64,000 bases of DNA from Ravibacter arvi (GTDB taxonomy: Bacteria; Bacteroidota; Bacteroidia; Cytophagales; Spirosomataceae), in the NCBI RefSeq assembly GCF_039540405.1, contig NZ_BAABEY010000025.1:62001-126000 (forward strand), written 5' to 3'. Of this stretch, positions 18,639 to 27,986 are shown one piece after another; the first letter of the stretch is position 1, and the number at the start of each line of letters is the position of its first letter. Under the pieces are notes generated by a model, which saw only the letters and a program-made list of their open reading frames with translations, did not search any database and was not told the DNA's origin. Both the position numbers and the translations under genes were made by a program.

Positions 18639-20093
18639 ATGTCATCGGCTCCGTCTACTTCTCTGCAGGACATCATTTCGCACGCCAAGGAATATGGGTT
18701 TGTTTTCCCTTCATCGGAAATTTACGACGGACTTCAGGCCGTTTACGATTACGGCCAGAATGGCGTTGAACTTAAAAACAGCCTGAAAAGTGTATGGTGG
18801 AAGGCAATGACCCAGCTTCATGACAATATTGTCGGCATTGATGCCTCCATTTTCATGCACCCGCTTACCTGGAAAGCTTCCGGTCACGTGGACGGTTTCA
18901 ACGACCCCATGATCGACAACAAGGACTCTAAAAAAAGATACCGGGCCGACCAGCTGCTTGAAGGAAAAGCGGAGGAATATGCAAACGCCGGTCAGCAGGA
19001 GAAAGCTTCAGCGCTGCTTGCAGAAATGGGCCGTTTACTGGGCGCCGAAGATCTCGCCGGGGTTCGGGAGCTCATCATTGCGGAAGGCATCGTCTGCCCC
19101 ATTTCAAAGACTTCCAACTGGACGGACGTACGGCAATTCAATCTTATGTTCAGCACGCAGGTAGGTTCTGTTGCGGAAGACGCCAGCCTGATTTACCTGA
19201 GACCGGAAACGGCACAGGGTATCTTCGTAAACTTCCTGAACGTGCAGAAGAGCGGCCGGATGAAGGTTCCCTTCGGGATTGCGCAGATCGGAAAAGCGTT
19301 CCGGAACGAAATCGTAGCCAGGCAGTTCACCTTCCGGATGCGCGAATTTGAGCAAATGGAAATGCAATTCTTCGTTCGCCCCGGGACGGAAATGGATTGG
19401 TACGCTTCCTGGAAAGAACAACGGCTCAAGTTTCACAAGGCAATCGGGCTTCCCGCCGAAAGCCTGCAATACCATGACCACGAAAAGCTCGCCCATTACG
19501 CGAATGCAGCGGTCGATATCGAATACAAATTCCCGTTTGGCTTCCGGGAAATCGAAGGGATCCATTCGAGAACCGATTTTGACCTGAAAAACCACCAGGA
19601 GCTTTCTAAAAAGAAACAGCAGTACTTCGACCCTGAAATCAATCAGAACTATATCCCTTACGTGGTCGAAACATCTGTCGGGGCGGACCGTCTTTTCCTG
19701 GCCGTCTTCTGTAATGCTTTCACCAAAGAATCCGATGGCGAAAAGGAAAGGGTATATCTCAAGCTTCACCCGGCGCTTGCACCGGTGAAAGCCGCCGTGC
19801 TGCCGCTGGTTAAGAAAGACGGGCTTGCCGAAAAGGCGCAGGAGATTGTCAAATCGCTTAAATCATCTTTCAGAACGGTATACGATGACAATGCCGCTAT
19901 CGGCAAACGTTATACCCGCCAGGACCTCATCGGCACACCATATTGCATTGCGGTCGACTACCAGACCATGGAAGACGATACGGTAACCATCCGGCACCGT
20001 GACACCACGGAACAGGAAAGAGTACCAGTGAGTCTGCTCAAGGAAAAAATCGGCTACGAAGTTTCTCTTGAGAGAATACTGGAATCCATATAA
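18639..20093 (+). CDS. glyS: Glycyl-tRNA synthetase (alpha2, eukaryote/archaea-like type)
   Basis: 484-aa class II aminoacyl-tRNA synthetase that charges tRNA-Gly. Motif 2 is visible in GKAFRNEIVARQFTFRMREF at about residues 215-234, preceded by YLRPETAQGIFVNF (motif 1-proximal signature) and followed by EQMEMQFFV. The anticodon-binding domain occupies the last 110 residues, with APVKAAVLPLVKK and GKRYTRQDLIGTP. The single-chain type is usual in Bacteroidota, unlike the GlyQ/GlyS tetramer of E. coli. It is a single-gene unit ended by a strong terminator. Confidence 0.97.
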   Translation: MSSAPSTSLQDIISHAKEYGFVFPSSEIYDGLQAVYDYGQNGVELKNSLKSVWWKAMTQLHDNIVGIDASIFMHPLTWKASGHVDGFNDPMIDNKDSKKRYRADQLLEGKAEEYANAGQQEKASALLAEMGRLLGAEDLAGVRELIIAEGIVCPISKTSNWTDVRQFNLMFSTQVGSVAEDASLIYLRPETAQGIFVNFLNVQKSGRMKVPFGIAQIGKAFRNEIVARQFTFRMREFEQMEMQFFVRPGTEMDWYASWKEQRLKFHKAIGLPAESLQYHDHEKLAHYANAAVDIEYKFPFGFREIEGIHSRTDFDLKNHQELSKKKQQYFDPEINQNYIPYVVETSVGADRLFLAVFCNAFTKESDGEKERVYLKLHPALAPVKAAVLPLVKKDGLAEKAQEIVKSLKSSFRTVYDDNAAIGKRYTRQDLIGTPYCIAVDYQTMEDDTVTIRHRDTTEQERVPVSLLKEKIGYEVSLERILESI

Positions 20094-20142
20094 AAAAGAT
20101 GAGTTTTCCGGCTATTGTAAATGGCCGGAAAACTCATCTTTT
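20094..20142. terminator. Bidirectional intrinsic terminator between glyS and the cupin gene
   Basis: Perfect 19-bp inverted repeat: left arm 20094-20112 (AAAAGATGAGTTTTCCGGC), loop 20113-20123, right arm 20124-20142. The arm ends give a T-tract in both directions. It starts right after the glyS stop codon and stops 6 bp before the convergent cupin gene's stop, serving both. Confidence 0.9.
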
Positions 20143-20148
20143 GCCCTC

Positions 20149-20661
20149 CTACCGGCCGAAATCGTCCTGTACTCTTACTATATCCGATTCGTCCGAGGGA
20201 TTGGCCGCGTCTGTATGCTGCCAGATCTCGGCAACAATTCCGTAACCATCGGTTCCGATCAGCCGGTGCCGCTCACCTTTTTTCAGGCTGATAACCGTCC
20301 CCAGCGGCAGCGCCCGCTCCGGAGTTTCTTCGTCGGTATCGCTCACCACGATAGCCGCATCCCCACCGATTACCTTCCATATTTCGGCCCTCCGGTGGTG
20401 ATATTGCCATGACAAGCGCTTTCCCGGCGCTACAATCAGAATTTTCGGGCTAAGCTTATCAAAGCCTTCGAAATCCTTCATCGACAGGTGCGAAAAAAAA
20501 GTATTCACAAACTCAGGCGCCTGGCTTTCCGCCAGCACGAGAAACCCGCCCCACGGACGGTTTTCATCTTTACCGGCTATAGAAAAGCCCAGCTTTGTAA
20601 TATAGTCTTCTGTCTTCCTGAAAACGTCCGCCTTTTCCGTGGAGGCGCTGAAGTGTTCCAT
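20149..20661 (-). CDS. Cupin-fold mannose-6-phosphate isomerase type II-like protein
   Basis: 170 aa with one cupin domain: RPWGGFLVL, ILIVAPGKRLSWQYHHRRAE (two His likely metal ligands) at about residues 77-96, then LPLGTVISLKKGERHRLIG and IVAEIWQ. The pattern matches the C-terminal isomerase domain of bifunctional mannose-1-phosphate guanylyltransferases (PF01050) but without the transferase part. Bacteroidota homologues are often named phosphoheptose isomerase on thin evidence. Likely a sugar-phosphate or sugar-binding cupin. ATG 20661 is used; a GTG two codons upstream is possible. Confidence 0.8.
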   Translation of the reverse strand: MEHFSASTEKADVFRKTEDYITKLGFSIAGKDENRPWGGFLVLAESQAPEFVNTFFSHLSMKDFEGFDKLSPKILIVAPGKRLSWQYHHRRAEIWKVIGGDAAIVVSDTDEETPERALPLGTVISLKKGERHRLIGTDGYGIVAEIWQHTDAANPSDESDIVRVQDDFGR

Positions 20662-20743
20662 TTGCACTATTTCCGATTAAATTAATGGTTGAATACCGGA
20701 TAAACCGGCTACAAAATAGACAATTAAACAGCAGGCACAAAGG

Positions 20744-20775
20744 AAAGGGGGTGGTTCACACGGAACACCCCCTTT
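20744..20775 (-). terminator. Terminator downstream of gltA
   Basis: Inverted repeat with arms 20744-20757 (AAAGGGGGTGGTTC, one bulged G) and 20763-20775 (GAACACCCCCTTT) around a short loop, 29 bp past the citrate synthase stop. A T-run follows on the plus strand as well, so it may work both ways. Confidence 0.75.
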
Positions 20776-20804
20776 TTTATTGCTATACGCTGAAACGACA
20801 ACCC

Positions 20805-22094
20805 TTACTTGCGGTCGTTTATCGCTACGAAATCCCGCTGTACAGGCCCGGTATAGATCTGCCTAGGCCGTCCAATAGGCTCCTTGTTTTCACGCATTTC
20901 CTGCCATTGGGCAATCCATCCCGGAAGCCGTCCAATGGCAAACATTACTGTAAACATATTGGTTGGGATTCCCAGTGCCCGGTAAATAATCCCGGAATAG
21001 AAATCAACATTGGGGTACAGTTTGCGCTTGATGAAGTATTCATCTTCCAGTGCGGCTTTTTCCAGGCGCTTTGCAATGTCCAGAACCGGGTCATTCACAC
21101 CCAGTTTACCAAGGACATCATCAGCAGCCTTCTTAATAATCTTCGCACGCGGGTCAAAATTCTTATAGACCCTGTGACCAAAGCCGAACAGCCGGAACCC
21201 GCTGTTCTTGTCTTTCGCCATATCGATATATTTCTGGGTATCGCCGCCGTCTGCTTTGATATCTTCCAGCATTTCGATCACCTCCTGGTTAGCTCCGCCA
21301 TGAAGCGGCCCCCACAGTGCCCCTATGCCGGCAGAAATTGACGTATACAGGTTGGCTTGGGAAGATCCCACGAGCCTTACGGTCGATGTCGAACAGTTCT
21401 GCTCGTGATCGGCGTGTAGAATCAGCAGTTTATTCAACGCCTTGGACACTGCCGGATCAACTTCATATTTATCAACGGGCAACGCAAACATCATGTGCAG
21501 GAAATTAGAGCAATAGTCCAGCGCATTGTTCGGATAGTTGACCGGGTGCCCCTGCGATTTCTTAAATGACCACGTAGCGATTGTCGGTAGCTTGGCAAGC
21601 AGCCGGACAATATGCAGGTTGGTAGCATCGGGCTGCTTGGAGTCGTAAGAATCCGGGTAGAAGGCACTCATCGCGCTCACGAGCGATGAAATAACGCCCA
21701 TTGGGTGAGCATTCACCGGAAACCCTTCGAAGATCTTCCGCATGTCCTCGTTCACCAGCGTATGGGTCCGGATTTCATTTTCGAAATGGGCATACTGCTC
21801 GGTCGTCGGAAGTTCTCCGTAGATAAGCAGATAGGCTACTTCCAAAAATGTAGCCTTCTCCGCCAGGTCTTCAATGGAATACCCGCGATACCGGAGAACA
21901 CCCTTCTCTCCGTCCAGGAAAGTGATGCTGCTTTGCGTCGCACCAGTGTTCTTGTAACCGCTGTCTAGTGTGATGTACCCGGTTAAATCTCTGAGCTTAC
22001 CAATATCAATCGCCTTCTCTCCTTCCGTGCCTTCGAGGGTGGGGAACTCAAATTTTTTATCGTCGAGGATTATTTCCGCGTTCTGACTTGACAT
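20805..22094 (-). CDS. gltA: Citrate synthase (type II)
   Basis: 429-aa enzyme condensing acetyl-CoA and oxaloacetate as the entry to the TCA cycle. The catalytic His in ILHADHEQNCSTSTVR and the second conserved His in GPLHGGANQEV are visible, as is GFGHRVYKNFDPRA with the third catalytic His and the substrate-binding Arg; the catalytic Asp lies in YPNVDFYSGI. Length matches the hexameric, NADH-regulated type II enzymes, although regulation cannot be read from the sequence. The gene lies 66 bp downstream of yggS, with its own candidate promoter in the spacer. Confidence 0.97.
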   Translation of the reverse strand: MSSQNAEIILDDKKFEFPTLEGTEGEKAIDIGKLRDLTGYITLDSGYKNTGATQSSITFLDGEKGVLRYRGYSIEDLAEKATFLEVAYLLIYGELPTTEQYAHFENEIRTHTLVNEDMRKIFEGFPVNAHPMGVISSLVSAMSAFYPDSYDSKQPDATNLHIVRLLAKLPTIATWSFKKSQGHPVNYPNNALDYCSNFLHMMFALPVDKYEVDPAVSKALNKLLILHADHEQNCSTSTVRLVGSSQANLYTSISAGIGALWGPLHGGANQEVIEMLEDIKADGGDTQKYIDMAKDKNSGFRLFGFGHRVYKNFDPRAKIIKKAADDVLGKLGVNDPVLDIAKRLEKAALEDEYFIKRKLYPNVDFYSGIIYRALGIPTNMFTVMFAIGRLPGWIAQWQEMRENKEPIGRPRQIYTGPVQRDFVAINDRK

Positions 22095-22155
22095 AATATT
22101 ATTTTGCTATGAAGATTAAAGTATAAAAGAAAGTTTGATGGTTAAGTAATGAATG

Positions 22156-22163
22156 CAAACTTA
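22156..22163 (-). promoter_or_regulatory. Candidate -7 box (TAAGTTTG) for gltA
   Basis: Minus-strand TAAGTTTG fits TAnnTTTG, 61 bp upstream of the citrate synthase ATG and overlapping the yggS stop codon. It would let gltA be transcribed apart from yggS. Confidence 0.35.
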
Positions 22164-22901
22164 TGATGAATTTCCTGTCGGTTTCACGCTTCCTTCGTTC
22201 CAATAGAAAGAGTCGGGATAAACCCTCGGCCCGAAAATAGCGGTACCCACTCGAATGATGGTGGCACCTTCTTCTATGGCAATTTCAAGGTCCCCGCTCA
22301 TGCCCATTGACAGTTCCAGGTGTTCGAATCCCAGTTCAAGTGCCTGGTTCCTGATCCCGGCAAGCACCTGGAAACATTTACGAACCCGTTCTGCCTCAGC
22401 AGAAAAAAGCCCGATTGTCATCAGTCCTTTCAGGTTCAATGTATCGTACCGCATCACTTCACGGATGAGATCAAGTGCTTTTTCCGGTTCAACTCCAAAC
22501 TTACTGGGTTCGTAAGAGGTATTGACCTGCACAAAAACATCGGTCTTTCGCTGTTCAAACTGCAGCCTTTGATCCAGTTTTTCCACCAGATCCGTCCTGT
22601 CTACCGACTGTATACAGGTAGCCCAGCGTAACACCTCCTTGATTTTATTGGTTTGCAAGTGACCGATAAAATGCCACTCAACGGGCAGATCCTTAATTTT
22701 CTCGGCCATGCGGCTGCCGTCCTGCACCCGGTTTTCTCCCAACAGCACCTCCCCTTGCCCGACAGCAAACCGCAAATTTTCTTCGCTGACAGTTTTAGTA
22801 GCCAGAAGTAATCTCACCGCATCCTCTGGTCTGCCGCTTTGCAGACAGGCATTTTTCATGCGTTGATGAATCACATCGAGATTATGTACTATATCCTGCA
22901 T
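22161..22901 (-). CDS. yggS: YggS family pyridoxal 5'-phosphate homeostasis protein
   Basis: 246 aa, the usual length. The PLP lysine is in RLLLATKTVSEENLR (LATKTV) at about residue 37. Other signatures are LLGENRVQDG, VEWHFIGHLQTNKIK, VFVQVNTSYEPSKFG and the phosphate-binding LSMGMSGDLEIAIEEGATIIRVGTAIFG-type end, given here in part. The single-domain fold-type III PLP protein controls PLP and amino-acid pools rather than catalysing a known reaction. ATG 22901 is preferred to a frame extension of 11 codons. Confidence 0.95.
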   Translation of the reverse strand: MQDIVHNLDVIHQRMKNACLQSGRPEDAVRLLLATKTVSEENLRFAVGQGEVLLGENRVQDGSRMAEKIKDLPVEWHFIGHLQTNKIKEVLRWATCIQSVDRTDLVEKLDQRLQFEQRKTDVFVQVNTSYEPSKFGVEPEKALDLIREVMRYDTLNLKGLMTIGLFSAEAERVRKCFQVLAGIRNQALELGFEHLELSMGMSGDLEIAIEEGATIIRVGTAIFGPRVYPDSFYWNEGSVKPTGNSS

Positions 22902-23012
22902 TAAAAAAAAACTATTTCGTGCGCATACGCTCACGAACTATATACTGACATATCCCAAATATAGGAATATATACCCGATCAGAGCGCGTATTTTTTCAGT
23001 TTTTAAGAAAAC

Positions 23013-23046
23013 GTAAAAGGGATACCGGCAACGGTATCCCTTTTAC
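23013..23046 (-). terminator. Terminator downstream of the OmpA-family lipoprotein gene
   Basis: Perfect 15-bp inverted repeat: 23013-23027 (GTAAAAGGGATACCG), loop GCAA, 23032-23046. It sits 23 bp after the ompA-like stop, with T-rich sequence beyond the arm on both strands. Confidence 0.85.
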
Positions 23047-23069
23047 TATTTTTTGACTTGTCGCCCGGA

Positions 23070-23960
23070 TTATTTGTTTTGATCCGGATCTGTGTACAAG
23101 TTGAAGTACTGATCCATCTTCGGTGTGATGATGATTTCTGTACGACGGTTCACGCTTCTGTCAGCGCTGGTAGCGTTGCTTGCTTTAGGCGCATACTCAC
23201 CACGGCCACCGGCGGTCAGACGAGCAGGATCAACTCCGTATTTTTTCTGAAGAAGACGAACTACTGAAGTAGCGCGTTTCACACTAAGATCCCAGTTATC
23301 TACCAGGTTTTCGCTAGCGAACGGAACGTTATCAGTGTGTCCTTCAACCAGGATTTCGATTTGCTTGTAGTCATTCAGGATTTTAGCAACGTTTCCTACT
23401 ACACCTTCAGCCTGCGCATTGATGATCGAGCTTCCTGAACGGAACAGCATCTTGTCGGAAAGAGACACGTACACTACGCCTTTTTTCACCTCTACCTGAA
23501 CGTCGTCTTCGCTAACACCTGACAATGAACGCTTCAGGTTGTTTACCAGTACCATGTTCAGAGAGTCTTTCTGCTGGATGCTCTTGTTCAGGTCCTGAAT
23601 ATACTTTCCTTGCTGGTTCAATGTTTCCATTGATTTCTTGATACTTTCAGCACCCTGCTTTGTTACGATAGACAAATCAGAGAAACGATCAAGAACCTGC
23701 ATGTTTGCTTTTTTCAGATACTCGTTCTGCTCTTCCAACTCTTTCAAACGGCGATTTCTCGCTTCCACCTCGTCAGACTTCTTTTTCAATTCAGTCGACA
23801 AACCGGCGGCCCTTGTGTCACAGTCGCTCAAAGCAGTTCTTGCTTTATCGAGCGCTGCCTGGAGTTCACTCTTCTCGTTTTCCAATGACAGAGCTTTCTT
23901 CTTGCTCACGCAAGCGCCCATCATAAACACAGCTACAATTGCTACTAAAATACTACGCAT
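23070..23960 (-). CDS. OmpA-family lipoprotein with coiled coil
   Basis: 296 aa. The N-terminal signal ends in a lipobox (VFMMGAC), so the protein is probably a lipoprotein. Residues about 22-150 are a long coiled coil (ENEKSELQAALDKARTAL and later heptads). The C-terminal OmpA/MotB domain, about 165-285, has the peptidoglycan-binding motif ILVEGHTDNVPF and DRSVNRRTEIIITPK. Role: tethering the outer membrane to peptidoglycan. The plus-strand sequence favours ATG 23960 over an in-frame TTG at 23972. It ends with its own terminator and is likely monocistronic. Confidence 0.93.
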   Translation of the reverse strand: MRSILVAIVAVFMMGACVSKKKALSLENEKSELQAALDKARTALSDCDTRAAGLSTELKKKSDEVEARNRRLKELEEQNEYLKKANMQVLDRFSDLSIVTKQGAESIKKSMETLNQQGKYIQDLNKSIQQKDSLNMVLVNNLKRSLSGVSEDDVQVEVKKGVVYVSLSDKMLFRSGSSIINAQAEGVVGNVAKILNDYKQIEILVEGHTDNVPFASENLVDNWDLSVKRATSVVRLLQKKYGVDPARLTAGGRGEYAPKASNATSADRSVNRRTEIIITPKMDQYFNLYTDPDQNK

Positions 23961-24079
23961 AAAATTAGTCAAGATTAAAAGCTTTAATGTTACAAAGAGG
24001 TTTTTGATAAATACTATGTTACGCCCAAAAAAGACAGATTTGCATCCGGATTAACACGATCCGCATGCAAAATGCTGCA

Positions 24080-24087
24080 CAAATTTA
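24080..24087 (-). promoter_or_regulatory. Candidate -7 box (TAAATTTG) for the OmpA lipoprotein gene
   Basis: Minus-strand TAAATTTG, an exact TAnnTTTG match, in the 265-bp spacer and 119 bp upstream of ATG 23960. The rest of the spacer shows no gene. Confidence 0.35.
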
Positions 24088-24225
24088 CATAACGTGAGGG
24101 TAACATGGGTCTTTTTATTCAGAAATATTAACAATATTCCTGCCAGTCAGCCTTACCTCGCTGCAAATGCACTTCGAAGGGTCTTTTTTTAGGGAATTTT
24201 CAAGATCAGGAACTTCCGGCGTGGG

Positions 24226-24984
24226 TCAGAACGGCATCGACCAGTACGGGTTCCGTCTTGATTTCATGCTGTCCTTGATGTGATTGTAAATCAGGTCGTC
24301 CTGCGCTTTTCTGGAAATCTTTCTGCCCTTCAGCTTTTTCGACGGTATGATTTCGTCGCCGACCGGCTTCATTTCTATTTTGTTAGCGGTTATCACCACG
24401 TCCCCCTCGTTGATTTCAAGCTCCAGGATAGCCCCGGGTAATCCGTAGTAGGCGCCCGGCCCGACCGAGACCGGGAGGTCATCGGCAAACCAGGCCGTTA
24501 TCGATTGCTTCTTGATCGTATCCTCCGTAACAGCCATCATACACACATGCCCCTGGATGTCCTTTATTTTGTTCATGATCTTCCAATTGGGCATTTTCAG
24601 CGAATCCTCAACCTGGTAAACCCGACCGAGCATTTCGATCCAGTCAGTTTCTTTACCAGTTGCAAAATCCCGGTAAACCACGTACTCATCCTCCTTCCAG
24701 CTATATCGTCCGTCCTCGGTCTGTCCCTGTTTCGACACATAGGTATACAAACTTTTGTCGGGGGTAAACACCAGCTTCATATCCTTGTCATACTTGTCGT
24801 TGGCGCCCCAAGTCAGCTTGATCCGGTCCTTTTCCTCCTTGCTCAGATAGTCAAGTCTCGAATAAATGCGCGTCCAGTAATTAGACTTGGTATAGGTAAT
24901 TACCCCTTCCATCCTTTGCGCATAACCGGTAGCCGCCTGGAGAACGAGTAAAACAAAGACGGAAAGTTTAATAATATTCTTCAT
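24226..24984 (-). CDS. GLPGLI family secreted protein
   Basis: 252 aa with a signal peptide ending at TGYAQ. The family-naming motif appears as YYGLPGAILELEI at about residues 175-187, preceded by ITAWFADDLPVSVGPG, the usual WY-F/T-x-D/E-I-P-x-x-x-GP segment. The rest is predicted beta-rich. Function of the family is unknown; genes are commonly next to TonB-dependent or outer-membrane barrel genes in Bacteroidota, as here. An outer-membrane barrel gene lies just upstream in the same direction, separated by a heptamer repeat. Confidence 0.93.
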   Translation of the reverse strand: MKNIIKLSVFVLLVLQAATGYAQRMEGVITYTKSNYWTRIYSRLDYLSKEEKDRIKLTWGANDKYDKDMKLVFTPDKSLYTYVSKQGQTEDGRYSWKEDEYVVYRDFATGKETDWIEMLGRVYQVEDSLKMPNWKIMNKIKDIQGHVCMMAVTEDTIKKQSITAWFADDLPVSVGPGAYYGLPGAILELEINEGDVVITANKIEMKPVGDEIIPSKKLKGRKISRKAQDDLIYNHIKDSMKSRRNPYWSMPF

Positions 24985-24991
24985 ACGAGAT

Positions 24992-25079
24992 GGTAGGTTT
25001 GAGGTATGAGGTATGAGGTATGAGGTGTGAGGTATGAGGAATCAACCGCTCACACCTTACAGCTCACACCTCACCTCTG
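24992..25079. repeat. Heptamer hairpin repeat, family A (copy 2)
   Basis: Left arm: six tandem 7-bp units of the type TATGAGG (TTTGAGG, TATGAGG x3, TGTGAGG, TATGAGG). Right arm: the complementary CTCACAC/CTCACCT units. The loop is about 10 bp. It lies between the GLPGLI gene and the barrel gene and stops directly at the barrel gene's stop codon. Confidence 0.75.
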
Positions 25080-27869
25080 TCAGTAATAGTTATTACGCTG
25101 CATTTTAGCCGTTATACCCCGCATGTTGTAGGTAAAACCGAGCATGAAATAGCGGCCGAGGGTCTGAACCTGCTCCCGGGAGCTGAAGTTTTGCGAAGTA
25201 TAGACCCGCACTCCCTGGTTTTTGTTAAACAGGTCGAAGGCGGTTAACCTGATTTCCCCTCGCTTATTTTTCAATATCAATTTATACAAGGCCAGGTTTA
25301 AAATCGGTTGATCGAGGTAGAAGCCCTGGCGCGGGTTTTTGAAAATATTATAGTTCAACGCGCCGTTCAGGTAAATTTCCTTGGGCATTTTAAGATTCAT
25401 TTCGCCGCTGTAAGTAATATTGGAGATCTTCTGGTTCTGAGAGGTACTCACCGAATATTTTGTATTGTTTACATTCCACCTGGCGCTAGGATAGAATGTA
25501 AAATTCTGGCTCGGTGTAACGTCAAAACCTATCCTGACCGGAACGCCGAAAGTGCGGGTTTCATTGTCTACACCATTGATGGGTGTCAATTGATAAAACT
25601 GCGAGATTCCCCCATCCACACGGAACGTGAGCTTGGTTTTGACCAATGGGATACTCGAATAAACGTTCAGGTTGACTCCCTGCCCCCCGGAAATATTCTG
25701 GGGTTTGGTGTAAGTCACGAGCTTCGAGTCAACTGTTTGTGCATAAATAATTTGGTTCTCGCGGTAGTTGTAATTCCCCCAAAGCCCTATACTGAAAAAC
25801 GAACCGGAGTTAAAATAGTTAAGATTGATGTAGGCATTGTGTTGGGTCTCCGGACGCAGCCCCGGGTTCCCTTCCCGTATGAACAACGGGTTGCTGTTGT
25901 CTACAAAAGGTTGCAGATCTACAATATTCGGCAACCGCATAAATGGCGAATAGTCAACATAAGCCCTTAGGTTCCTGGTAATCTGGTGACTGAAGGACAC
26001 ATTTGGAATCCAGCCGAAATAAGACTTGTTGATTGATGCCGGCTCGGAATTTCGCCCGTAAAATCTTCCGTTTAACCCGAAATGCTGCGCGGCAATACCC
26101 ACGCTCATGTTCAACCCAAGGTGTGTGTAACGCAACTTGGTTCCGCCACGGTTGGAGTAAAATTCGTTGGTATAATCCCTCGAGAGAAAATCATTGGGAA
26201 TATTCCCATTGTCTGCTACGTCAAAGACCGCTCGCTCCACTTCTGACTTTGAAAGCCCGAAATTGTAAAAGGTCTCAATGAAAAATTTCTTACCGATCGG
26301 TTCCACATACTGAGTCCCGGCCTTTATCTGGTTGTTGAGACTTTCGGTATCGTTGTGCTGGTTAAGCACATAGATGGAATCTCCGACAATCGGCGTCGCT
26401 CCAAAAAATGTATTGTGCGCAAACTGATCACCCAGGTTTGACGAATTGTTGATATTATATTGCCCACTTACCGCCCAGCTCCGCCCCTTTTTGCGGAACT
26501 TGTGGTTGTACATCAGCTTGGTATTGATCAGGAACGACTCAAAAGAGCCGGCATTGTTTCTTTTGGATAAATTCCTCAGTCCTCCTCCATCTAAAAAATA
26601 CTGTTCAACGCCATCGTACCGGTTGTTGCCGTTGCCAATCCTGATCTGATTTTCCACCACGATCGTGTTCAGGGAGTCAAGCTGTTTTTCGAAGCGGATG
26701 GAAGTCCGATGATTACGATTACGGTTGATCTGGCTGTTTTTATCGTCCGACCGGTAGCTCAATTGATTGAGAAAATTCTGCTTTTCCGTAAAGGCATCCA
26801 GCGTCTGCCTGGTTTGGTTGTAATAGTAATAAGTACTGAATTTGGTCTTCTTGGTTTCGTAGTTATAGTTCACTCCACCCGCCCAGTTTTCTGAAAAACC
26901 CCGGTCACGATTGCCGCCCCAGTCCACGTCTATACCCTCATACATGTCCCAGCCACCACCAAAACCGAATTCCCCACCACCCCAGTTGAATGACTGGCTG
27001 CCACGGAAATCCTGGTAGTCATCGCGCGAGATACCGGTTTGATTTACATTATTTCCCATCCCGATCACGGCCAATTGGTTTTTATCGTCAAACCGGTTGT
27101 AATTGACCTTTCCCATGGCACGCTTGTCAGTCCCCAGTCCGAGTGTTGCCTTTCCGAATCCACCCTTTTTATGACTGTCTTTCAGTTCAAGGTTGACGGT
27201 TTTCTCCCGTTTTCCGTCATCGACCCCTGTGAGGCGCGCCTCTTCGGTTTTGCTGTCAAATACCTGGACTTTTGTGATCGCTTCAGCCGGCAGATTCCGG
27301 GTAGCCGCCTTGGGGTCGTCCCCGAAGAACCGCTTTCCGTCTACCGTTACACGTTTTACTTCCTGGCCCTGCGCCTTAATGTTCCCCTCCTGGTCCACTT
27401 GAACTCCGGGCAACCTTCGCAAAAGGTCCTCTACACTGGAGCCCGGCGGCACTTTGAACGACGATGCATTATACTCCACCGTATCTCCCCTGATGCTCAA
27501 CGGTGCCCGCGCCGTCTTGATAACGACCTCCATCAGGTCCTTGTTGAGAACCTTCATTTTTATGGTACCGAGATCCAGCAAATTGCCTTCCGGCGCCTTG
27601 AGAAGCTGCTGAAAAGGGAGATATCCTACGTAGTTCACTTTGAGCAGGTAATTGCTCCGTTTTACGTTCCTGAATTCAAGCGCGCCTTTGTCGTTGGTAC
27701 GACCAAATGTAACCAGCGCCGAGTCTACCGGATTGAGGAGCATCACAGTGGCATGAGAAAGCATCCCGCCTGTGGTATCGGCGACAGCGCCTTTTATCGT
27801 GTATCTTTCATTTTGTGCGTGTACCTGCTGGAGGATCAGCAAAAACAGCAAGGGTAGGATTTTTCTCAT
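25080..27869 (-). CDS. TonB-dependent receptor-like outer-membrane beta-barrel protein
   Basis: 929 aa with a signal peptide ending near VHAQ. Residues about 22-105 form a carboxypeptidase-like CarboxypepD_reg domain (KGAVADTTGGMLSHATVML). Residues about 110-210 form a plug-like segment with SVEDLLRRLPGVQVDQEGN and VTVDGKRFFGDDP, typical of the outer-membrane beta-barrel family in Bacteroidota. The barrel covers 215-929 and ends in a hydrophobic strand. No SusC TonB-box signature is obvious and no SusD neighbour is present, so glycan uptake through a Sus-type pair is unlikely. Together with the GLPGLI gene it is a common Bacteroidota pair of unknown substrate. Confidence 0.92.
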   Translation of the reverse strand: MRKILPLLFLLILQQVHAQNERYTIKGAVADTTGGMLSHATVMLLNPVDSALVTFGRTNDKGALEFRNVKRSNYLLKVNYVGYLPFQQLLKAPEGNLLDLGTIKMKVLNKDLMEVVIKTARAPLSIRGDTVEYNASSFKVPPGSSVEDLLRRLPGVQVDQEGNIKAQGQEVKRVTVDGKRFFGDDPKAATRNLPAEAITKVQVFDSKTEEARLTGVDDGKREKTVNLELKDSHKKGGFGKATLGLGTDKRAMGKVNYNRFDDKNQLAVIGMGNNVNQTGISRDDYQDFRGSQSFNWGGGEFGFGGGWDMYEGIDVDWGGNRDRGFSENWAGGVNYNYETKKTKFSTYYYYNQTRQTLDAFTEKQNFLNQLSYRSDDKNSQINRNRNHRTSIRFEKQLDSLNTIVVENQIRIGNGNNRYDGVEQYFLDGGGLRNLSKRNNAGSFESFLINTKLMYNHKFRKKGRSWAVSGQYNINNSSNLGDQFAHNTFFGATPIVGDSIYVLNQHNDTESLNNQIKAGTQYVEPIGKKFFIETFYNFGLSKSEVERAVFDVADNGNIPNDFLSRDYTNEFYSNRGGTKLRYTHLGLNMSVGIAAQHFGLNGRFYGRNSEPASINKSYFGWIPNVSFSHQITRNLRAYVDYSPFMRLPNIVDLQPFVDNSNPLFIREGNPGLRPETQHNAYINLNYFNSGSFFSIGLWGNYNYRENQIIYAQTVDSKLVTYTKPQNISGGQGVNLNVYSSIPLVKTKLTFRVDGGISQFYQLTPINGVDNETRTFGVPVRIGFDVTPSQNFTFYPSARWNVNNTKYSVSTSQNQKISNITYSGEMNLKMPKEIYLNGALNYNIFKNPRQGFYLDQPILNLALYKLILKNKRGEIRLTAFDLFNKNQGVRVYTSQNFSSREQVQTLGRYFMLGFTYNMRGITAKMQRNNYY

Positions 27870-27978
27870 GGAGTATAATAGCTAGGACAAAGTCAACATA
27901 GATAAATGACGAATGGAAAGCTCAAATAGTTGCATATCAATTTTCAATAAAACGCAATAGCATGTAAACAGCGTCCAA

Positions 27979-27986
27979 CAAAACTA
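27979..27986 (-). promoter_or_regulatory. Candidate -7 box (TAGTTTTG) for the barrel/GLPGLI unit
   Basis: Minus-strand TAGTTTTG fits TAnnTTTG, 109 bp upstream of ATG 27869. The remainder of 27870-28257 is A/T-rich and shows no gene. Confidence 0.35.

Noticed and set aside
27039..27857. 272-codon plus-strand ORF within the barrel gene
   Set aside because: Antisense shadow; no family match, and the minus-strand CarboxypepD_reg and plug motifs are clear.
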